Origin: Candidatus Obscuribacterales bacterium
GTDB taxonomy: Bacteria; Cyanobacteriota; Vampirovibrionia; Obscuribacterales; Obscuribacteraceae
Direction of reading: 5' to 3'
Assembly: GCA_021732085.1 (NCBI GenBank)
Contig: JAKFVQ010000017.1
Location: 1 to 64,000 of the forward strand
Length of the DNA: 64,000 nt
Numbering within the stretch: position 1 is the stretch's first letter; each line of letters begins with the position of its first letter. The notes beneath the pieces were generated by a model. That model had not been told where the DNA came from. It did no database searches and was given only the letters and a program-made list of their open reading frames with translations. Below, in pieces: positions 44,886-54,256 of this stretch. The translations under genes were made by a program, and so were the position numbers.

Positions 44886-46226
44886 TCAGCGGTGACGTCT
44901 GTTCCTTCGGCGGCCAGCTCTAGATGCCGATCCACCATACTTAGACGTGCGTCTTCCAGCAGAAGCCAATTTCTTTTTTGCTGAAGCCTTATCGTCCTCA
45001 GCAATTTTCTTCTCTTCTTCAGGTTTCTTGTAAAAATCGCCGGCGATAAAGTTAGCTCTTGCTCTCAAACGACTACATTCACCGCGAGCGCCAAGATGGT
45101 AAAGGCAGTATGCATAGTTTTGAAGATGGGGATAGAGTCCGAGCGACGAGCGTCCACTGAATTTCTCCGCCATCGCCAAAGAACGGCGAAAATACGGAGC
45201 TGCGGCACCATACTTGCCCTGCTCCATATTCAACATTCCCAGGGCAAAAACAGCACGAGCTTCATCGCCACCTTTTGAAGGGCTCTTCGTCCAGAAAGTA
45301 TTCAAAGCGAGCTTATACAGTCCTTCGGCTTCTGAATATTTTTTCTCCTTGATCAAACACTTCGCGAGCCGGTCCAGTCGCGCATAAACTTCCGGATAAT
45401 CCGGTGTCAGGGTCTTTTCAGTAGTAGTCAACGCATCACGGAAATAAGATTCAGCATCTTTATATTCACCGCGCTCCATACATAGAATGCCCAAGCTATC
45501 GTACGAGCCGGCCAGCGACAAATGCCCTTCGCCCAGCACACGCGCTTTTAGATCGAGAGCTGCTTTGTACAGCTTCTCTGCCATATCATACTTGCCTTTA
45601 TATTTATAAGCTCCGGCAATTGAATCACAAGTTATAGCCCACTCAATAATGGGATTTCGCTCGTTAGCACCAGCTGTGCCGAGCCAACCAACAAGTGGTG
45701 CATCTTTAGCGTTGACTTTCTTTTGCTCCATTTCTCTTGGCTCACGCGCTTTGCCTTCGACAAAAGCCAGGACATCCGCGCCAAGTGGGTCTGCCTTAGA
45801 TGCGGTTCCGTAAGCCAGATAGAATTTGATTAGAGAGCCCATGGATTCAATTGTTTGTCCACCATCTTTATCGAGCATGGTTTCCTTGACTGCTAGCTCA
45901 CGCTCTAAGAATGGTTCGGCTTCTGAGAATCTGCCACGCACTGAATAGTAGCGTCCTAATTCACCCAAGCTCTTAGCCAGATACGGATGGTTAAAACCCA
46001 GTTTTTCCGACTCCATAACAGCCTGCTTCAAGAGCGGTTCGGCGAGCCAATATCTATTGGCATCGAGAGCCTCTGTACCGCGCTTCTGCAAATCCAAGCA
46101 AGAACTTTCGGTGTTAGCCTTGACCGAAAGTGACGGCAATGCACACGCTATCAGGCTGACGGCGCTAACCAGGACAAGATGCCGCAACAATGCAGGACGT
46201 TGATTGTATCGAGCTGATGAGACCAT
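44886..46226 (-). CDS. Secreted TPR-repeat protein
   Basis: A 446-residue exported protein. The signal peptide is HLVLVSAVSLIACALPSLSV. It has about six tetratricopeptide repeats of the kinesin-light-chain type: GRYYSVRGRFSEAEPFLERE, YKYKGKYDMAEKLYKAALDL, GILCMERGEYKDAESYFRDA, LIKEKKYSEAEGLYKLALN and LNMEQGKYGAAAPYFRRSLA, with one longer insert near 155-190. The C-terminal 50 residues are basic with RAGRRRNRRHR at the end. TPR arrays bind other proteins. In the periplasm they often organise envelope assemblies. It converges with the gene at 43072. Confidence 0.85.
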   Translation of the reverse strand: MVSSARYNQRPALLRHLVLVSAVSLIACALPSLSVKANTESSCLDLQKRGTEALDANRYWLAEPLLKQAVMESEKLGFNHPYLAKSLGELGRYYSVRGRFSEAEPFLERELAVKETMLDKDGGQTIESMGSLIKFYLAYGTASKADPLGADVLAFVEGKAREPREMEQKKVNAKDAPLVGWLGTAGANERNPIIEWAITCDSIAGAYKYKGKYDMAEKLYKAALDLKARVLGEGHLSLAGSYDSLGILCMERGEYKDAESYFRDALTTTEKTLTPDYPEVYARLDRLAKCLIKEKKYSEAEGLYKLALNTFWTKSPSKGGDEARAVFALGMLNMEQGKYGAAAPYFRRSLAMAEKFSGRSSLGLYPHLQNYAYCLYHLGARGECSRLRARANFIAGDFYKKPEEEKKIAEDDKASAKKKLASAGRRTSKYGGSASRAGRRRNRRHR

Positions 46227-46372
46227 CGTTTAAGCTTATAGTCTTACGGGACCCTATTTTACCCGATGCATTTTCGCTTATCATCTGATTAAACTCTGTA
46301 CTCACAGGATGTTACGTCACGAATAGGTTTTCAAGCTGGCGGCTTTCATTGTAATCAAGCAGAATAAAGATT

Positions 46373-47089
46373 ATGAATACAAATCCAAAACAACAAAGTC
46401 AGAAACTAAATGCACGGGCTTTGGCCAAACATAAGAAGCGCTTCCTGCGCATTTTTCCAGATGCATTTCAGGATGAGCGCTACATCGAGTGGGAGCGCAC
46501 GTACAAATGGGAAGCGCACAAACTTTGGAATAAGCTGCTCAGCAAAGAAGAATTTGAACGGCTAATGCATGAGCGAAGCTATGATGAAATCGCAAATCGA
46601 GCCTTGCAAATCGAGTCGCGCACCAACTTTCTCTTTTCATTCGAGAAGATGGCATTACGCGATGGGGTTCGCACCGGAGATGGTGCCAGAATTTTTGCCG
46701 AAGGGCTTTACCAGCTACTTTATGAACGCGGTACTTTGAAAAATCGCTTTGTGCAATGGATAATGTCCGTATCCCAATTGCCCAGGAAAAAATCCAGAGT
46801 CCTTTCCTGGCCTGTCGTCACGTTTTTTCCGTTCATTGCCCAACCAAGCAAACACATAATCATGAAACCCTCGGCAATGAAATTTGCCGCGGAGCAACTA
46901 GGCTTCGATCTCGATTACTCCTCGACCCCCACTTTCACAACCTACGAAAAGTTGCTGGAGCTGGCTGAACTGGTTCGAGCCGGGATTAAAGACTTGAAAC
47001 CGCGCGACTACCACGATTTACAAACCTTCCTTTGGGTTATAGGTTCGGCCGAATATGACCGCCTGGCGGAAGAACTGGGCGTAGATTAA
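46373..47089 (+). CDS. Conserved hypothetical protein
   Basis: A 238-residue soluble, mostly helical protein with a basic N-terminus (ARALAKHKKRFLRIFPDAFQ). The C-terminal half has well-ordered sequence such as LSWPVVTFFPFIAQPSKHII, MKPSAMKFAAEQLGFDLDY and RDYHDLQTFLWVIGSAEYD, the kind of pattern seen in a widespread uncharacterised bacterial domain whose members occur beside very different genes. I cannot name it. No signal peptide or membrane segment is present. The upstream 145 nt are AT-rich with no clear promoter. Confidence 0.65.
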   Translation: MNTNPKQQSQKLNARALAKHKKRFLRIFPDAFQDERYIEWERTYKWEAHKLWNKLLSKEEFERLMHERSYDEIANRALQIESRTNFLFSFEKMALRDGVRTGDGARIFAEGLYQLLYERGTLKNRFVQWIMSVSQLPRKKSRVLSWPVVTFFPFIAQPSKHIIMKPSAMKFAAEQLGFDLDYSSTPTFTTYEKLLELAELVRAGIKDLKPRDYHDLQTFLWVIGSAEYDRLAEELGVD

Positions 47090-47193
47090 ACCGTCACAGC
47101 GCTTAATTAGTAGGCTCCTGACATATATTATTAGCGGTTCGCGGGCATAATAAATGCGGTTCGTTTCCCATTTTGCTTGAAGAAAGACGCCCT

Positions 47194-48195
47194 ATGGTAT
47201 CGTCAAAGAATATTATCCGACAGAGAGCTGGCATTGCATTGGCCTCAATCGCAATCCCGCTGCTTGCGCTTCAGCCAATTCAGTCAACACTTGCCGCCGC
47301 TGCCGTCCCTGCCAGCGACAAAGCAAACTTGCAGCAAATAAAAGAGCGTGCAGGCGAGCTGACGACGATTATTCAGAATTACGACGAAAAACAAATCGGC
47401 AGAGCCGTCGACGCAGACAACGCGCGCATCGACATGCTTTATCTCTATATGCAAGAGAAGAACCATACTGCGGTCACGGACATGCTCAATCAGATCGTCA
47501 ATAAAGAGACGTTCAAACCAGCCCGTGTGCTTTCCTTAATTCAAGAATACATGACGTCAAATCCTGAACTAGACCAGAACGCTCTGGCAAAAGCAAAAGA
47601 ATACTTTCAAAATAAAGTTCCCGGTGCTGCTGGCAGTGATTCTTCGCCTACATCGGATAACCAAGACAATAATGTCTTTCCAAATTTGAAAGCCGGTAGC
47701 TATCTTTACCTTGGAACTCAACCAGGCAAGCAGCCGGTTAAAGCGTTTTCGGTCAACTCGCTTGGAGAAATCAATTGGGGGAGCAACACAAAAGAATTGC
47801 TGTCATCGATAAAAGATCAGTTACCTCAAGACAAGGTGTCATCTCCGCAGGGCTCAGCTATTCAACAAGCCGGTACCGAGAATTTCGAAACCTATAACTA
47901 CCCAATGATCAAGTGGCAACCAAAACCAATTCCAACTATGCCTGGAGCCTTTATCCAGCTACTTACACTTTATGATGGTAAGCTGAAATACAAGACTACG
48001 CTTTTCAAAGCGACCTATCTACCTCGATCGCTCAACATAGTGCTTCTAGATCAGTTTGGTTTCAAATTATGTGACGTGCGTATTGATCAAAATGATTGGA
48101 CACAACTGCCAGGCAGTAACCTCTATGAGGCACGAAATGACGGTTTTTGCTCGGAGCAGGAATATCGTAAAGCACGTGATTTTGCAATCAGGTAA
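47194..48195 (+). CDS. Secreted protein of unknown function
   Basis: A 333-residue exported protein. The ATG at 47194 is preferred to the in-frame TTG at 47173. The signal peptide is GIALASIAIPLLALQPIQSTLAA without the last residues being certain. A helical part (50-145) with KERAGELTTIIQNYDEKQIG is followed by a Ser/Asp linker and a beta-rich C-terminal domain (TMPGAFIQLLTLYDGKLKYK, LNIVLLDQFGFKLCDVRI). No family is recognised. It ends 5 nt before the next gene, suggesting an operon of exported proteins to 50409. Confidence 0.62.
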   Translation: MVSSKNIIRQRAGIALASIAIPLLALQPIQSTLAAAAVPASDKANLQQIKERAGELTTIIQNYDEKQIGRAVDADNARIDMLYLYMQEKNHTAVTDMLNQIVNKETFKPARVLSLIQEYMTSNPELDQNALAKAKEYFQNKVPGAAGSDSSPTSDNQDNNVFPNLKAGSYLYLGTQPGKQPVKAFSVNSLGEINWGSNTKELLSSIKDQLPQDKVSSPQGSAIQQAGTENFETYNYPMIKWQPKPIPTMPGAFIQLLTLYDGKLKYKTTLFKATYLPRSLNIVLLDQFGFKLCDVRIDQNDWTQLPGSNLYEARNDGFCSEQEYRKARDFAIR

Positions 48196-48200
48196 GCCAC

Positions 48201-49688
48201 GTGAGAGATGAGAATTATCGCTCAAAGAAACAAAATCGACTCTTACCTGGAGTGGTGTCGCTGCTTGTGCTTGGAACACCCTGTTGTTTTGCCGACGAAC
48301 TATCAAACACAGAGACGGCTGATCCAACGGATCCAACAGCGAGTCCTCCAATGAGCTTACCTTCCAGTGGACCATTTAGATTAGAAACAAAGTTCTACGA
48401 CGTTCTGGCCCCACTTCAATATTCGAAGCTGGAAGGAAAAACAGATCAGCAAAAATTTGACATCGGAACCAACAAAATCGATGCAGGCACAAGCTCAAAT
48501 CTGCTGCGCGGATACTTGCAATCCGACCAGGGCGAAAGCACGTTGACGACTCTTCAGCGCAAACCTCTGGCGCGTTTTCAAAACAATCTGCAGATGATGC
48601 AAGCTAGACTCGACCCCAACATTGACGGACAATTCGCCGTGCAACTTGCACGGTCAAGAACTTATGTCGATTTTCTTCGCGCCCAGATGAAAGCTGAACT
48701 GGACAAAGCCAGACCGCTGACGGCAATTCCAGATATTACCAGCGAATTGAATAAAGCAAAGGCGCCGCTCAATTTGAATACTTCAAAGGTTAGCGAAGAA
48801 ATTGAGCGCGAACGCAGAAAGGCTACATTGATTTTAGAAAAGCAACGAAAAACAGTAACGGCAGTAACAACCCTACCTGTTCCTGATGATTTTCAGATTC
48901 CGGGAAAGACAGCAAGCTCGTCATACCGTTATCCTGAAGAATTCTATTACGGAAAAGGATTGCCAATGAGCGACTTTGCCGGCTTCGATTTTCAGTTGCA
49001 AAGTCCAGCAACAAACACAGGCAAGCGTGCTCAAGCTCAGTTGCTTCGCCAGTTTGAATACGAAACAAGTAGCTCGCGCCAAGTTATCGAAACTGAGCGG
49101 GAAAAAATGCGGCGCCAGATGGAAGCTGATCTCAGAAGCAATCCGCAGGGTAACTCTCCATACTATGACAAACAAATGCAAGGTGAGTTAGCGCGAGCAC
49201 AACGATTACAAAGCCAAGAAGCCAGACGAGTCCGTGGCGAACTTGACGCTATAATGACTGCCATCCGCCCAAATCCAGGAAGCGATCAAGAGGTCATCGG
49301 AACAATAGGTGCAGGGCCTGGAAAAATAATTTCTTGGGACCAATGGTATGCAAATTTCACAAGAGCCTACGAGCCTCTACTAATTCGCGCATTTCGCAAG
49401 TATAAAGATCCCGCAGGATCCAACACAGTCTCGATAACGGTTTGGCCAAATCATCAACTAAAGGTTTCAGTTCATCAGAAAGAACTAGCGAAATACGACA
49501 CTTTCGATCGCGCGAGCGTGGAAGCGTATTCAGCTCTGAACGGAAACGCGTCACTTCAATTTCCAATTGGTTCACGGCGCAAGCAAATCACATTCCTCAT
49601 AGACAATAAGCATGCTTCCGGCAATCCAATTAATGGCGTTGAAAGCTTGCCCTTCTCGGGCGATAAAGAACTTCTGCAAACACGGTGA
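48201..49688 (+). CDS. Secreted protein with TonB-C-like C-terminal domain
   Basis: A 495-residue exported protein starting at GTG 48201, with AGG just upstream in the tail of the preceding gene. The signal peptide is LLPGVVSLLVLGTPCCFA. A long helical, Glu/Arg/Gln-rich middle (80-375) with IERERRKATLILEKQRK is probably a coiled coil or rod. The C-terminal 110 residues (WYANFTRAYEPLLIRAFRKY, VSITVWPNHQLKVSVHQKE) resemble the TonB C-terminal domain. The gene downstream starts one base after its stop and encodes another TonB-C-like protein, so the pair may form a complex at the envelope. Confidence 0.6.
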   Translation: MRDENYRSKKQNRLLPGVVSLLVLGTPCCFADELSNTETADPTDPTASPPMSLPSSGPFRLETKFYDVLAPLQYSKLEGKTDQQKFDIGTNKIDAGTSSNLLRGYLQSDQGESTLTTLQRKPLARFQNNLQMMQARLDPNIDGQFAVQLARSRTYVDFLRAQMKAELDKARPLTAIPDITSELNKAKAPLNLNTSKVSEEIERERRKATLILEKQRKTVTAVTTLPVPDDFQIPGKTASSSYRYPEEFYYGKGLPMSDFAGFDFQLQSPATNTGKRAQAQLLRQFEYETSSSRQVIETEREKMRRQMEADLRSNPQGNSPYYDKQMQGELARAQRLQSQEARRVRGELDAIMTAIRPNPGSDQEVIGTIGAGPGKIISWDQWYANFTRAYEPLLIRAFRKYKDPAGSNTVSITVWPNHQLKVSVHQKELAKYDTFDRASVEAYSALNGNASLQFPIGSRRKQITFLIDNKHASGNPINGVESLPFSGDKELLQTR

Positions 49689-49689
49689 G

Positions 49690-50409
49690 ATGATGGAAGC
49701 TGACGCCTTACGCAATTCAATTAAGTTGTTGACTTCATGCGTATTGATGTTAACGCTAAATTCATGCACCGGCGTCACAACTACTACTACTACTACTACT
49801 ACTACCAATTCGGCGAGCAAGACAAGCAGTTCCAGCACAACTGCAACCGATGCCAACTCAACTGACAGGGACACCGAAACTTCAGACGACGAACAGTCTG
49901 CACAGACCATTGCAGAGGTGCGCAAGCGCAACATTGAACGAAGACGGCAGAGGGAGGAATCCATGCTCCCGCAGGAACAGCGTTCGCTTATGCGCAGGCA
50001 CAAATTGATCTCGAATGACACACCGGAAGATAGAGATAAAAACAGCAAAGCAGAATATAAGCGTCAGGTAGTGAAGGAACTCACCAAACACTGGCATCTG
50101 ATGAAGGGCAACGAGGCACCGCTAGTTGCCATCAAAATCGGTCGCGATGGAAAAATTCTAAGTACGAAGGTTGTCGAATCTTCAGGCGACAATGAGGTTG
50201 ATGGTGAAGTTCTAAAAGCAATCAATGCACTTAAATTGCCCGCGTTCAGCCAAGATATAAAGTCAGAAAAGATCAGCATGCGTATCGATTTCAATCGCAT
50301 CGTCGCAAAGCAACAGAGGGCAGCCGACAAGGTATTGGAAGAACAAAAGAGCGGTGCACCGGGGAAAATAAAACGCTTCAAAAAACAGCAGGATGAGACT
50401 CTCAACTAA
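49690..50409 (+). CDS. Lipoprotein with poly-Thr linker and TonB-C-like domain
   Basis: A 239-residue lipoprotein from the ATG at 49690, one base after the stop of the upstream gene (an adjacent ATG at 49693 is also possible; a frame from 49612 overlaps the upstream gene). The signal ends in the lipobox LNSC. Ten threonines follow, encoded by ACA, eight ACT and ACC. A Ser/Thr/Asp linker and a basic segment (VRKRNIERRRQREES) come next. The C-terminal domain (AEYKRQVVKELTKHWHL, VAIKIGRDGKILSTKVVESS) is a good TonB-C/TolA-like match. It probably anchors to a membrane and contacts an envelope partner. Confidence 0.72.
   Translation: MMEADALRNSIKLLTSCVLMLTLNSCTGVTTTTTTTTTTNSASKTSSSSTTATDANSTDRDTETSDDEQSAQTIAEVRKRNIERRRQREESMLPQEQRSLMRRHKLISNDTPEDRDKNSKAEYKRQVVKELTKHWHLMKGNEAPLVAIKIGRDGKILSTKVVESSGDNEVDGEVLKAINALKLPAFSQDIKSEKISMRIDFNRIVAKQQRAADKVLEEQKSGAPGKIKRFKKQQDETLN
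49780..49803 (+). repeat. (ACT)8 microsatellite inside the lipoprotein gene
   Basis: Eight consecutive ACT codons for threonine just after the lipobox. As a trinucleotide repeat, changes in copy number would alter linker length without frameshift. Confidence 0.9.
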
Positions 50410-50805
50410 TCGGCCACCCCGTTTCGAATGGGAGCGCAGGCATCCTGCCTGTTTCGAAAAAAAATGGGGACTACCAGTTCAGCTTGCGAGCCTCGTCTCT
50501 AGAAAACGTAAGACAATCAGCGCGTGACAGTTACGTCCACAAAATAATTTCGCAAATCTCTTTAGCCGATCTCCGACAAACGACTGTTTATGAGGCTCTT
50601 GGAAGACAGAACGTTTAATAACTTGCAAACTTGTAAAGCCGATCACACGCGGAATTAACAAAGACAACATCTTATAGAACCCTCTTGCACAGCGGCGTTG
50701 CGCTTGTGCAAGCGCCACGTGTCGACCTTGCAAGATGCATTCTACACGTAGGCTTCACATACGGCGTGATAAAACGATTTGCATGCGATTCCCTCTGAGG
50801 TGCCG
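50410..50805. other. Intergenic region with a dispersed hairpin element; no gene seen
   Basis: About 395 nt. At 50422-50457 lies a copy of the dispersed element: TTCGAATGGGAGC, hairpin GCAGGCATCCTGCCTG, then TTTCGAA. It could act as a transcription stop for the upstream operon, with an A/T run after it. The remainder has an 84-codon minus-strand frame with no ribosome binding site and no recognisable content. Confidence 0.5.
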
Positions 50806-52680
50806 ATGAACCGCTTACTATTGGCTGCTATTGTTGCTGCAATTTCATTCCCGCTGGTCACCCCAACTATTGCTGAACCCATCTTCATCAATACTGGCGA
50901 CGCGGACAAAAAGACGGCCGTATTCAGCACAGTTCTGGACATCGAGAAGAGACTTCGCGACCCTGCGCCGATCGTTCTTACACAGAGAACGGAAATTGTG
51001 CCGCCGCATAATCTCAACAATGACCTTTCCATTTTTAGAAACGCAATTCCCTCTCTTTCAGATCCTCCCCCTATTGCCATTCTGGATAAGCCTTTCTCTG
51101 CCAGCCTCGCAAGAGAAACCGAAAGCGTAGAAATCAGCGAACCAGTATGCTATGTAGGCTATCGTTCCAAGCGGCGAACAAGTGTCTCCAGACGTGCGCT
51201 GCCAAATTCCCGTAGGTCTTCAGCACGCGTTTCAGCTCGCAAAACGGTCGCTCGCAAAGCTGCCGTTCAGAAATCTGCTTCCCGCCGAACTCATTTAAAG
51301 AAGGTTGTGGCTCGTGTCCCTTCGCGAAGAATTGCTTCCCGGCAAAGTTCAGTTCGAAAAATCGAAACACGTAAAATCTCCTCGCGCAATATTGCTGTTC
51401 GAAGAGTCACGTCTGGCAAAATCGCAGCACGAACGCCTGCGGTTCGGAGAATTGCTTCTCGGCAGCCCCTGTCCAGCAAAGCGAAAGCACGTAGAATTGG
51501 GACAACAAATTCATCCAGAAAAAATGCTGCGCAAATAGCGTTGCGAAAATTTCCCTCAAAGCGGATCGCTTACTACGCAGCTTCGCGTCGTCATCAGCAA
51601 TCAGCCACAACTTGCAGCATCCTTAAGCCTCAGAGACAAGAAATAAGGAAGCATCAAATTACTGGACTGCAGCGTCCAGCCGTCGGAAATCAAAATAAAG
51701 CAACTCGCGCAAATTCTGTTGTCGACCAATCAATAAAGATCACAGCTATCAACGAGAAGCCGCACATTATTTCCATTGCTAAGCAAGAGTCAGCCAAACT
51801 GCCCGCACAGAATCTTACGCAAGAGCGGTCGCCTGCACTCCCGTATACACCTTCTTGGACCCTGCCATCTCATCAGCAGTTGCTTTCAACACAGAAGCAA
51901 ATTCTTGCTCCGAAAGAAGAGCGGCTAGCATCGCACGAATATTTGTTGAAACCACAGCAGCAGTTGCCTCTTGCACAAAGACGCTACCTGTCGGTGCAGA
52001 GCAACTTGCTTCGAACACAACCAGTAAAGAAGAAAGTCGCCAAGTCACACTTGAATACTTTGGCACTGCTTCCGCTGCGCACATTGGCTACATTGATTGC
52101 TCCATGTCCAGTTGCAACGGCACTAACTATCTCCCCTATATTTGAATCACTGTTTGATGTAAAAACCCTCAAATCGCAAATCGCTCAGGAAAGACTCAAG
52201 AAGCAGCGCCTAGCGCATGCAAAGACGGTAGCAAAATGGAAAGCCAGCAATCGACGCAACATGCGAATGAAGATCGCGAGCAACGCTCTCAATACAGCCA
52301 AACAGCTCAACACGGTCGGTTACTGCTATCGCGGAGTGACCTTGGCGCTAAAGCCCTTGGGGATAAACCTAAGTGGAATGGCTGCCTATATGGCGAAAGA
52401 GCAATTAGACGCAGATCCACGCTTCCAGAAAGTACAGATCGCAGAGATTGCCGAACTCCACCCCGGGGACGTATTGGTCCATGGACCGTCGCGCTCACAT
52501 CCCTATGGCCACATCGGAGTTTACCTCGGTAACGAAAATGAAGCCAGCGATCACGTCCAGAAAACTTTCTTGAAAGGACCATATAGCGGCGTCACCGTAT
52601 TTCGCTACGAACCAACAAATACGGAAGCTTACTCGGCTCTCGGAATGGACTCGATCTCGCTAGAGAAATCCTCTAGTTAA
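50806..52680 (+). CDS. Secreted CHAP/NlpC-P60-like hydrolase with long basic linker
   Basis: A 624-residue exported protein. The ATG at 50806 has GAGG 5 nt upstream; a TTG nine codons earlier is rejected. The signal peptide is LLLAAIVAAISFPLVTPTIA. Residues 120-290 are a very basic Arg/Ser/Lys/Ala-rich stretch built from imperfect repeats such as SRRIASRQSSVRKIETRKIS. Residues 290-440 are Gln/Pro-rich. The C-terminal 120 residues look like a papain-fold wall hydrolase: C507 in GYCYRGVTLALKPLG, LHPGDVLVHGP, and H565/H569 in HPYGHIGVYLG. These enzymes cut peptide bonds of peptidoglycan. The basic region may hold the protein on anionic polymers of the wall. Confidence 0.7.
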   Translation: MNRLLLAAIVAAISFPLVTPTIAEPIFINTGDADKKTAVFSTVLDIEKRLRDPAPIVLTQRTEIVPPHNLNNDLSIFRNAIPSLSDPPPIAILDKPFSASLARETESVEISEPVCYVGYRSKRRTSVSRRALPNSRRSSARVSARKTVARKAAVQKSASRRTHLKKVVARVPSRRIASRQSSVRKIETRKISSRNIAVRRVTSGKIAARTPAVRRIASRQPLSSKAKARRIGTTNSSRKNAAQIALRKFPSKRIAYYAASRRHQQSATTCSILKPQRQEIRKHQITGLQRPAVGNQNKATRANSVVDQSIKITAINEKPHIISIAKQESAKLPAQNLTQERSPALPYTPSWTLPSHQQLLSTQKQILAPKEERLASHEYLLKPQQQLPLAQRRYLSVQSNLLRTQPVKKKVAKSHLNTLALLPLRTLATLIAPCPVATALTISPIFESLFDVKTLKSQIAQERLKKQRLAHAKTVAKWKASNRRNMRMKIASNALNTAKQLNTVGYCYRGVTLALKPLGINLSGMAAYMAKEQLDADPRFQKVQIAEIAELHPGDVLVHGPSRSHPYGHIGVYLGNENEASDHVQKTFLKGPYSGVTVFRYEPTNTEAYSALGMDSISLEKSSS

Positions 52681-52750
52681 TTGCTTAATCAACACGAAAG
52701 CCCTGAGGCTTGCTAGAATTCGCGTGTACCTCAACGTCACCGGTTTGAGC

Positions 52751-53197
52751 ATGAAGCCCATAGAAATTCACACCATTGGCTTTACCAAAGCTTCCGCCAG
52801 AGAATTCTTTGAGAAGCTGAAGAAAGCAAAGATCGAACAGCTTATTGACGTTCGCCTCAATAACACATCGCAACTTGCCGCCTTCGCAAAGAAGGAAGAT
52901 CTCGTTTACTTTCTAAATGAAATTTGCGGCATTAAATACATGCACGAACCGCTGCTTGCACCGACTCAAGAAATGCTCGATCAATATAAAAAAGAAAAAT
53001 GCGGTTGGGAGACTTACCAGGATCGTTTTCTAAAGTTGATGAACGATCGTAAAGTGGAAAGCGTGCTCACCCCTGAAATGTTTTGTAAACGCAGCGTGCT
53101 TTTATGCAGCGAACACGAAGCGAAAAACTGCCATCGAAGCTTGGTTGTTACATATCTTCAGTCACATTGGAAAGATGTGACTGCGATCCATCTTTGA
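52751..53197 (+). CDS. DUF488-family protein
   Basis: A 148-residue protein of the DUF488 family. Diagnostic features are IEIHTIGFTKASAREFFEKL at the start, LIDVRLNN, the phrase YMHEPLLAPT and the C-terminal VLLCSEHEAKNCHRSLVVTY, where the Cys and His residues resemble those of a small catalytic or metal site. The biochemical role of the family is not established, though members are often found near DNA-repair or stress genes. A GTG at 52724 is an alternative start, but the ATG at 52751 gives the usual family N-terminus. No strong ribosome binding site is visible for either. Confidence 0.85.
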   Translation: MKPIEIHTIGFTKASAREFFEKLKKAKIEQLIDVRLNNTSQLAAFAKKEDLVYFLNEICGIKYMHEPLLAPTQEMLDQYKKEKCGWETYQDRFLKLMNDRKVESVLTPEMFCKRSVLLCSEHEAKNCHRSLVVTYLQSHWKDVTAIHL

Positions 53198-53311
53198 GAA
53201 TCCGCACAATGCCAGCATTTCCCAGCAGCTACGTTAGACCTTATGTATTATTTTCTCGGCTTTTCAATTCTAAACGCCAACTTTTGCGTGGTCAAAGTGC
53301 GTAAGCTGGCA

Positions 53312-53346
53312 AGAACTGTAAGTAGAGCGGTCGTACTTACAGTTCT
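53312..53346. terminator. Perfect 13-bp hairpin between DUF488 and M23 genes
   Basis: Arms AGAACTGTAAGTA (53312-53324) and TACTTACAGTTCT (53334-53346) pair perfectly around a 9-nt loop. It lies 115 nt after the DUF488 gene. No T-run follows on either strand, so it may be a factor-independent stop of poor type, an RNA processing site, or a protein-binding palindrome. Confidence 0.4.
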
Positions 53347-53483
53347 GCAAGACGCGCTCACAAAGTCAACTCCGCACCTTTAACGCCGGTGAATGGAGAT
53401 GGCTCAGTGACCGCGTTCCCCTTATCTCGGAACTTCGGCGGTGTACTCATCGCCATAAGATCTATCAATAGTGGGGAATACTT

Positions 53484-54152
53484 ATGGTATCAAATATGAT
53501 TTTAGAAAAAACTAGTGTTCCTGCAAGGGGATTGTTTCTGTCTATCGCGGCAAGCTTTATGTCCGGACAATTGGCCTGGGCAGCTCCCGAAGGGATGCTA
53601 AAAACTGCACCGGCTAATCCGCAAAAAGCGACTGCAGCTGCAGGGGAAAAAGCGAAAGCACAGTCCGAGCCTGAAAAAACACTTAGCGAAGCTGAGAAGA
53701 AATCGGCTCTTGCAGCGCTTAAATCTCTACATCTGCGAACTCCCATCGAGGGCTTCGACCTGCAGCGAATCAAGGGAGCCTTTTATGAAAAGAGGGGCGA
53801 AGAGATTCATCACGCCGCTGATCTTCTCGCGGAACGAAACACACCGGTTTTCGCCGTGGCTGATGGCAAAATAGCAAAACTCTTCCTGAGCAAAGCCGGT
53901 GGAATTACTATCTATCAATTTGATCCATCAGAACGATTCGTATTCTATTATGCGCATCTAGAGAAATACGCTGAGGGTCTGGCTGAAGGAAAGTCGATTA
54001 AAAGGGGAGAACTAATTGGATACGTAGGTACTTCAGGTAATGCGCCGAAGAATACCCCTCATTTACATTTTTCGGTTGGCGTCATGGATCAAAGCAAAAA
54101 ATGGTGGCAAGCGATTGAAGTGGATCCATTTGAAGTCCTAACCGACAAATAG
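53484..54152 (+). CDS. Exported M23-family metallopeptidase (LytM-like)
   Basis: A 222-residue exported peptidoglycan endopeptidase. A hydrophobic N-terminal export signal (GLFLSIAASFMSGQLAWA) is followed by an Ala/Lys/Glu-rich linker. The LytM domain (83-215) has the zinc ligands H109 and D113 in EIHHAADL and H195 in HLHF, with H158 in YYAHLEK and H193 as catalytic histidines. The family cuts peptide cross-links of peptidoglycan. GGGGA lies before the ATG. It is the first of three same-strand wall-remodelling genes (with the L,D-transpeptidase and MltG), separated by 100 nt and 41 nt. Confidence 0.9.
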   Translation: MVSNMILEKTSVPARGLFLSIAASFMSGQLAWAAPEGMLKTAPANPQKATAAAGEKAKAQSEPEKTLSEAEKKSALAALKSLHLRTPIEGFDLQRIKGAFYEKRGEEIHHAADLLAERNTPVFAVADGKIAKLFLSKAGGITIYQFDPSERFVFYYAHLEKYAEGLAEGKSIKRGELIGYVGTSGNAPKNTPHLHFSVGVMDQSKKWWQAIEVDPFEVLTDK

Positions 54153-54256
54153 CGCGCCTCTCTGTTAGACATTGCACAAGTATTGCTCTTGCGGAACTTT
54201 CGGCAAAAAGTTACGCCATTGCTTTCAAGCTATTGTTAATTTCTTGAGGGCAAAGT

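Noticed and set aside
50479..50733. 84-codon minus-strand frame in the gap before the CHAP-like gene
   Set aside because: No ribosome binding site and no family resemblance; considered as a possible transposase fragment but no catalytic residues can be seen.
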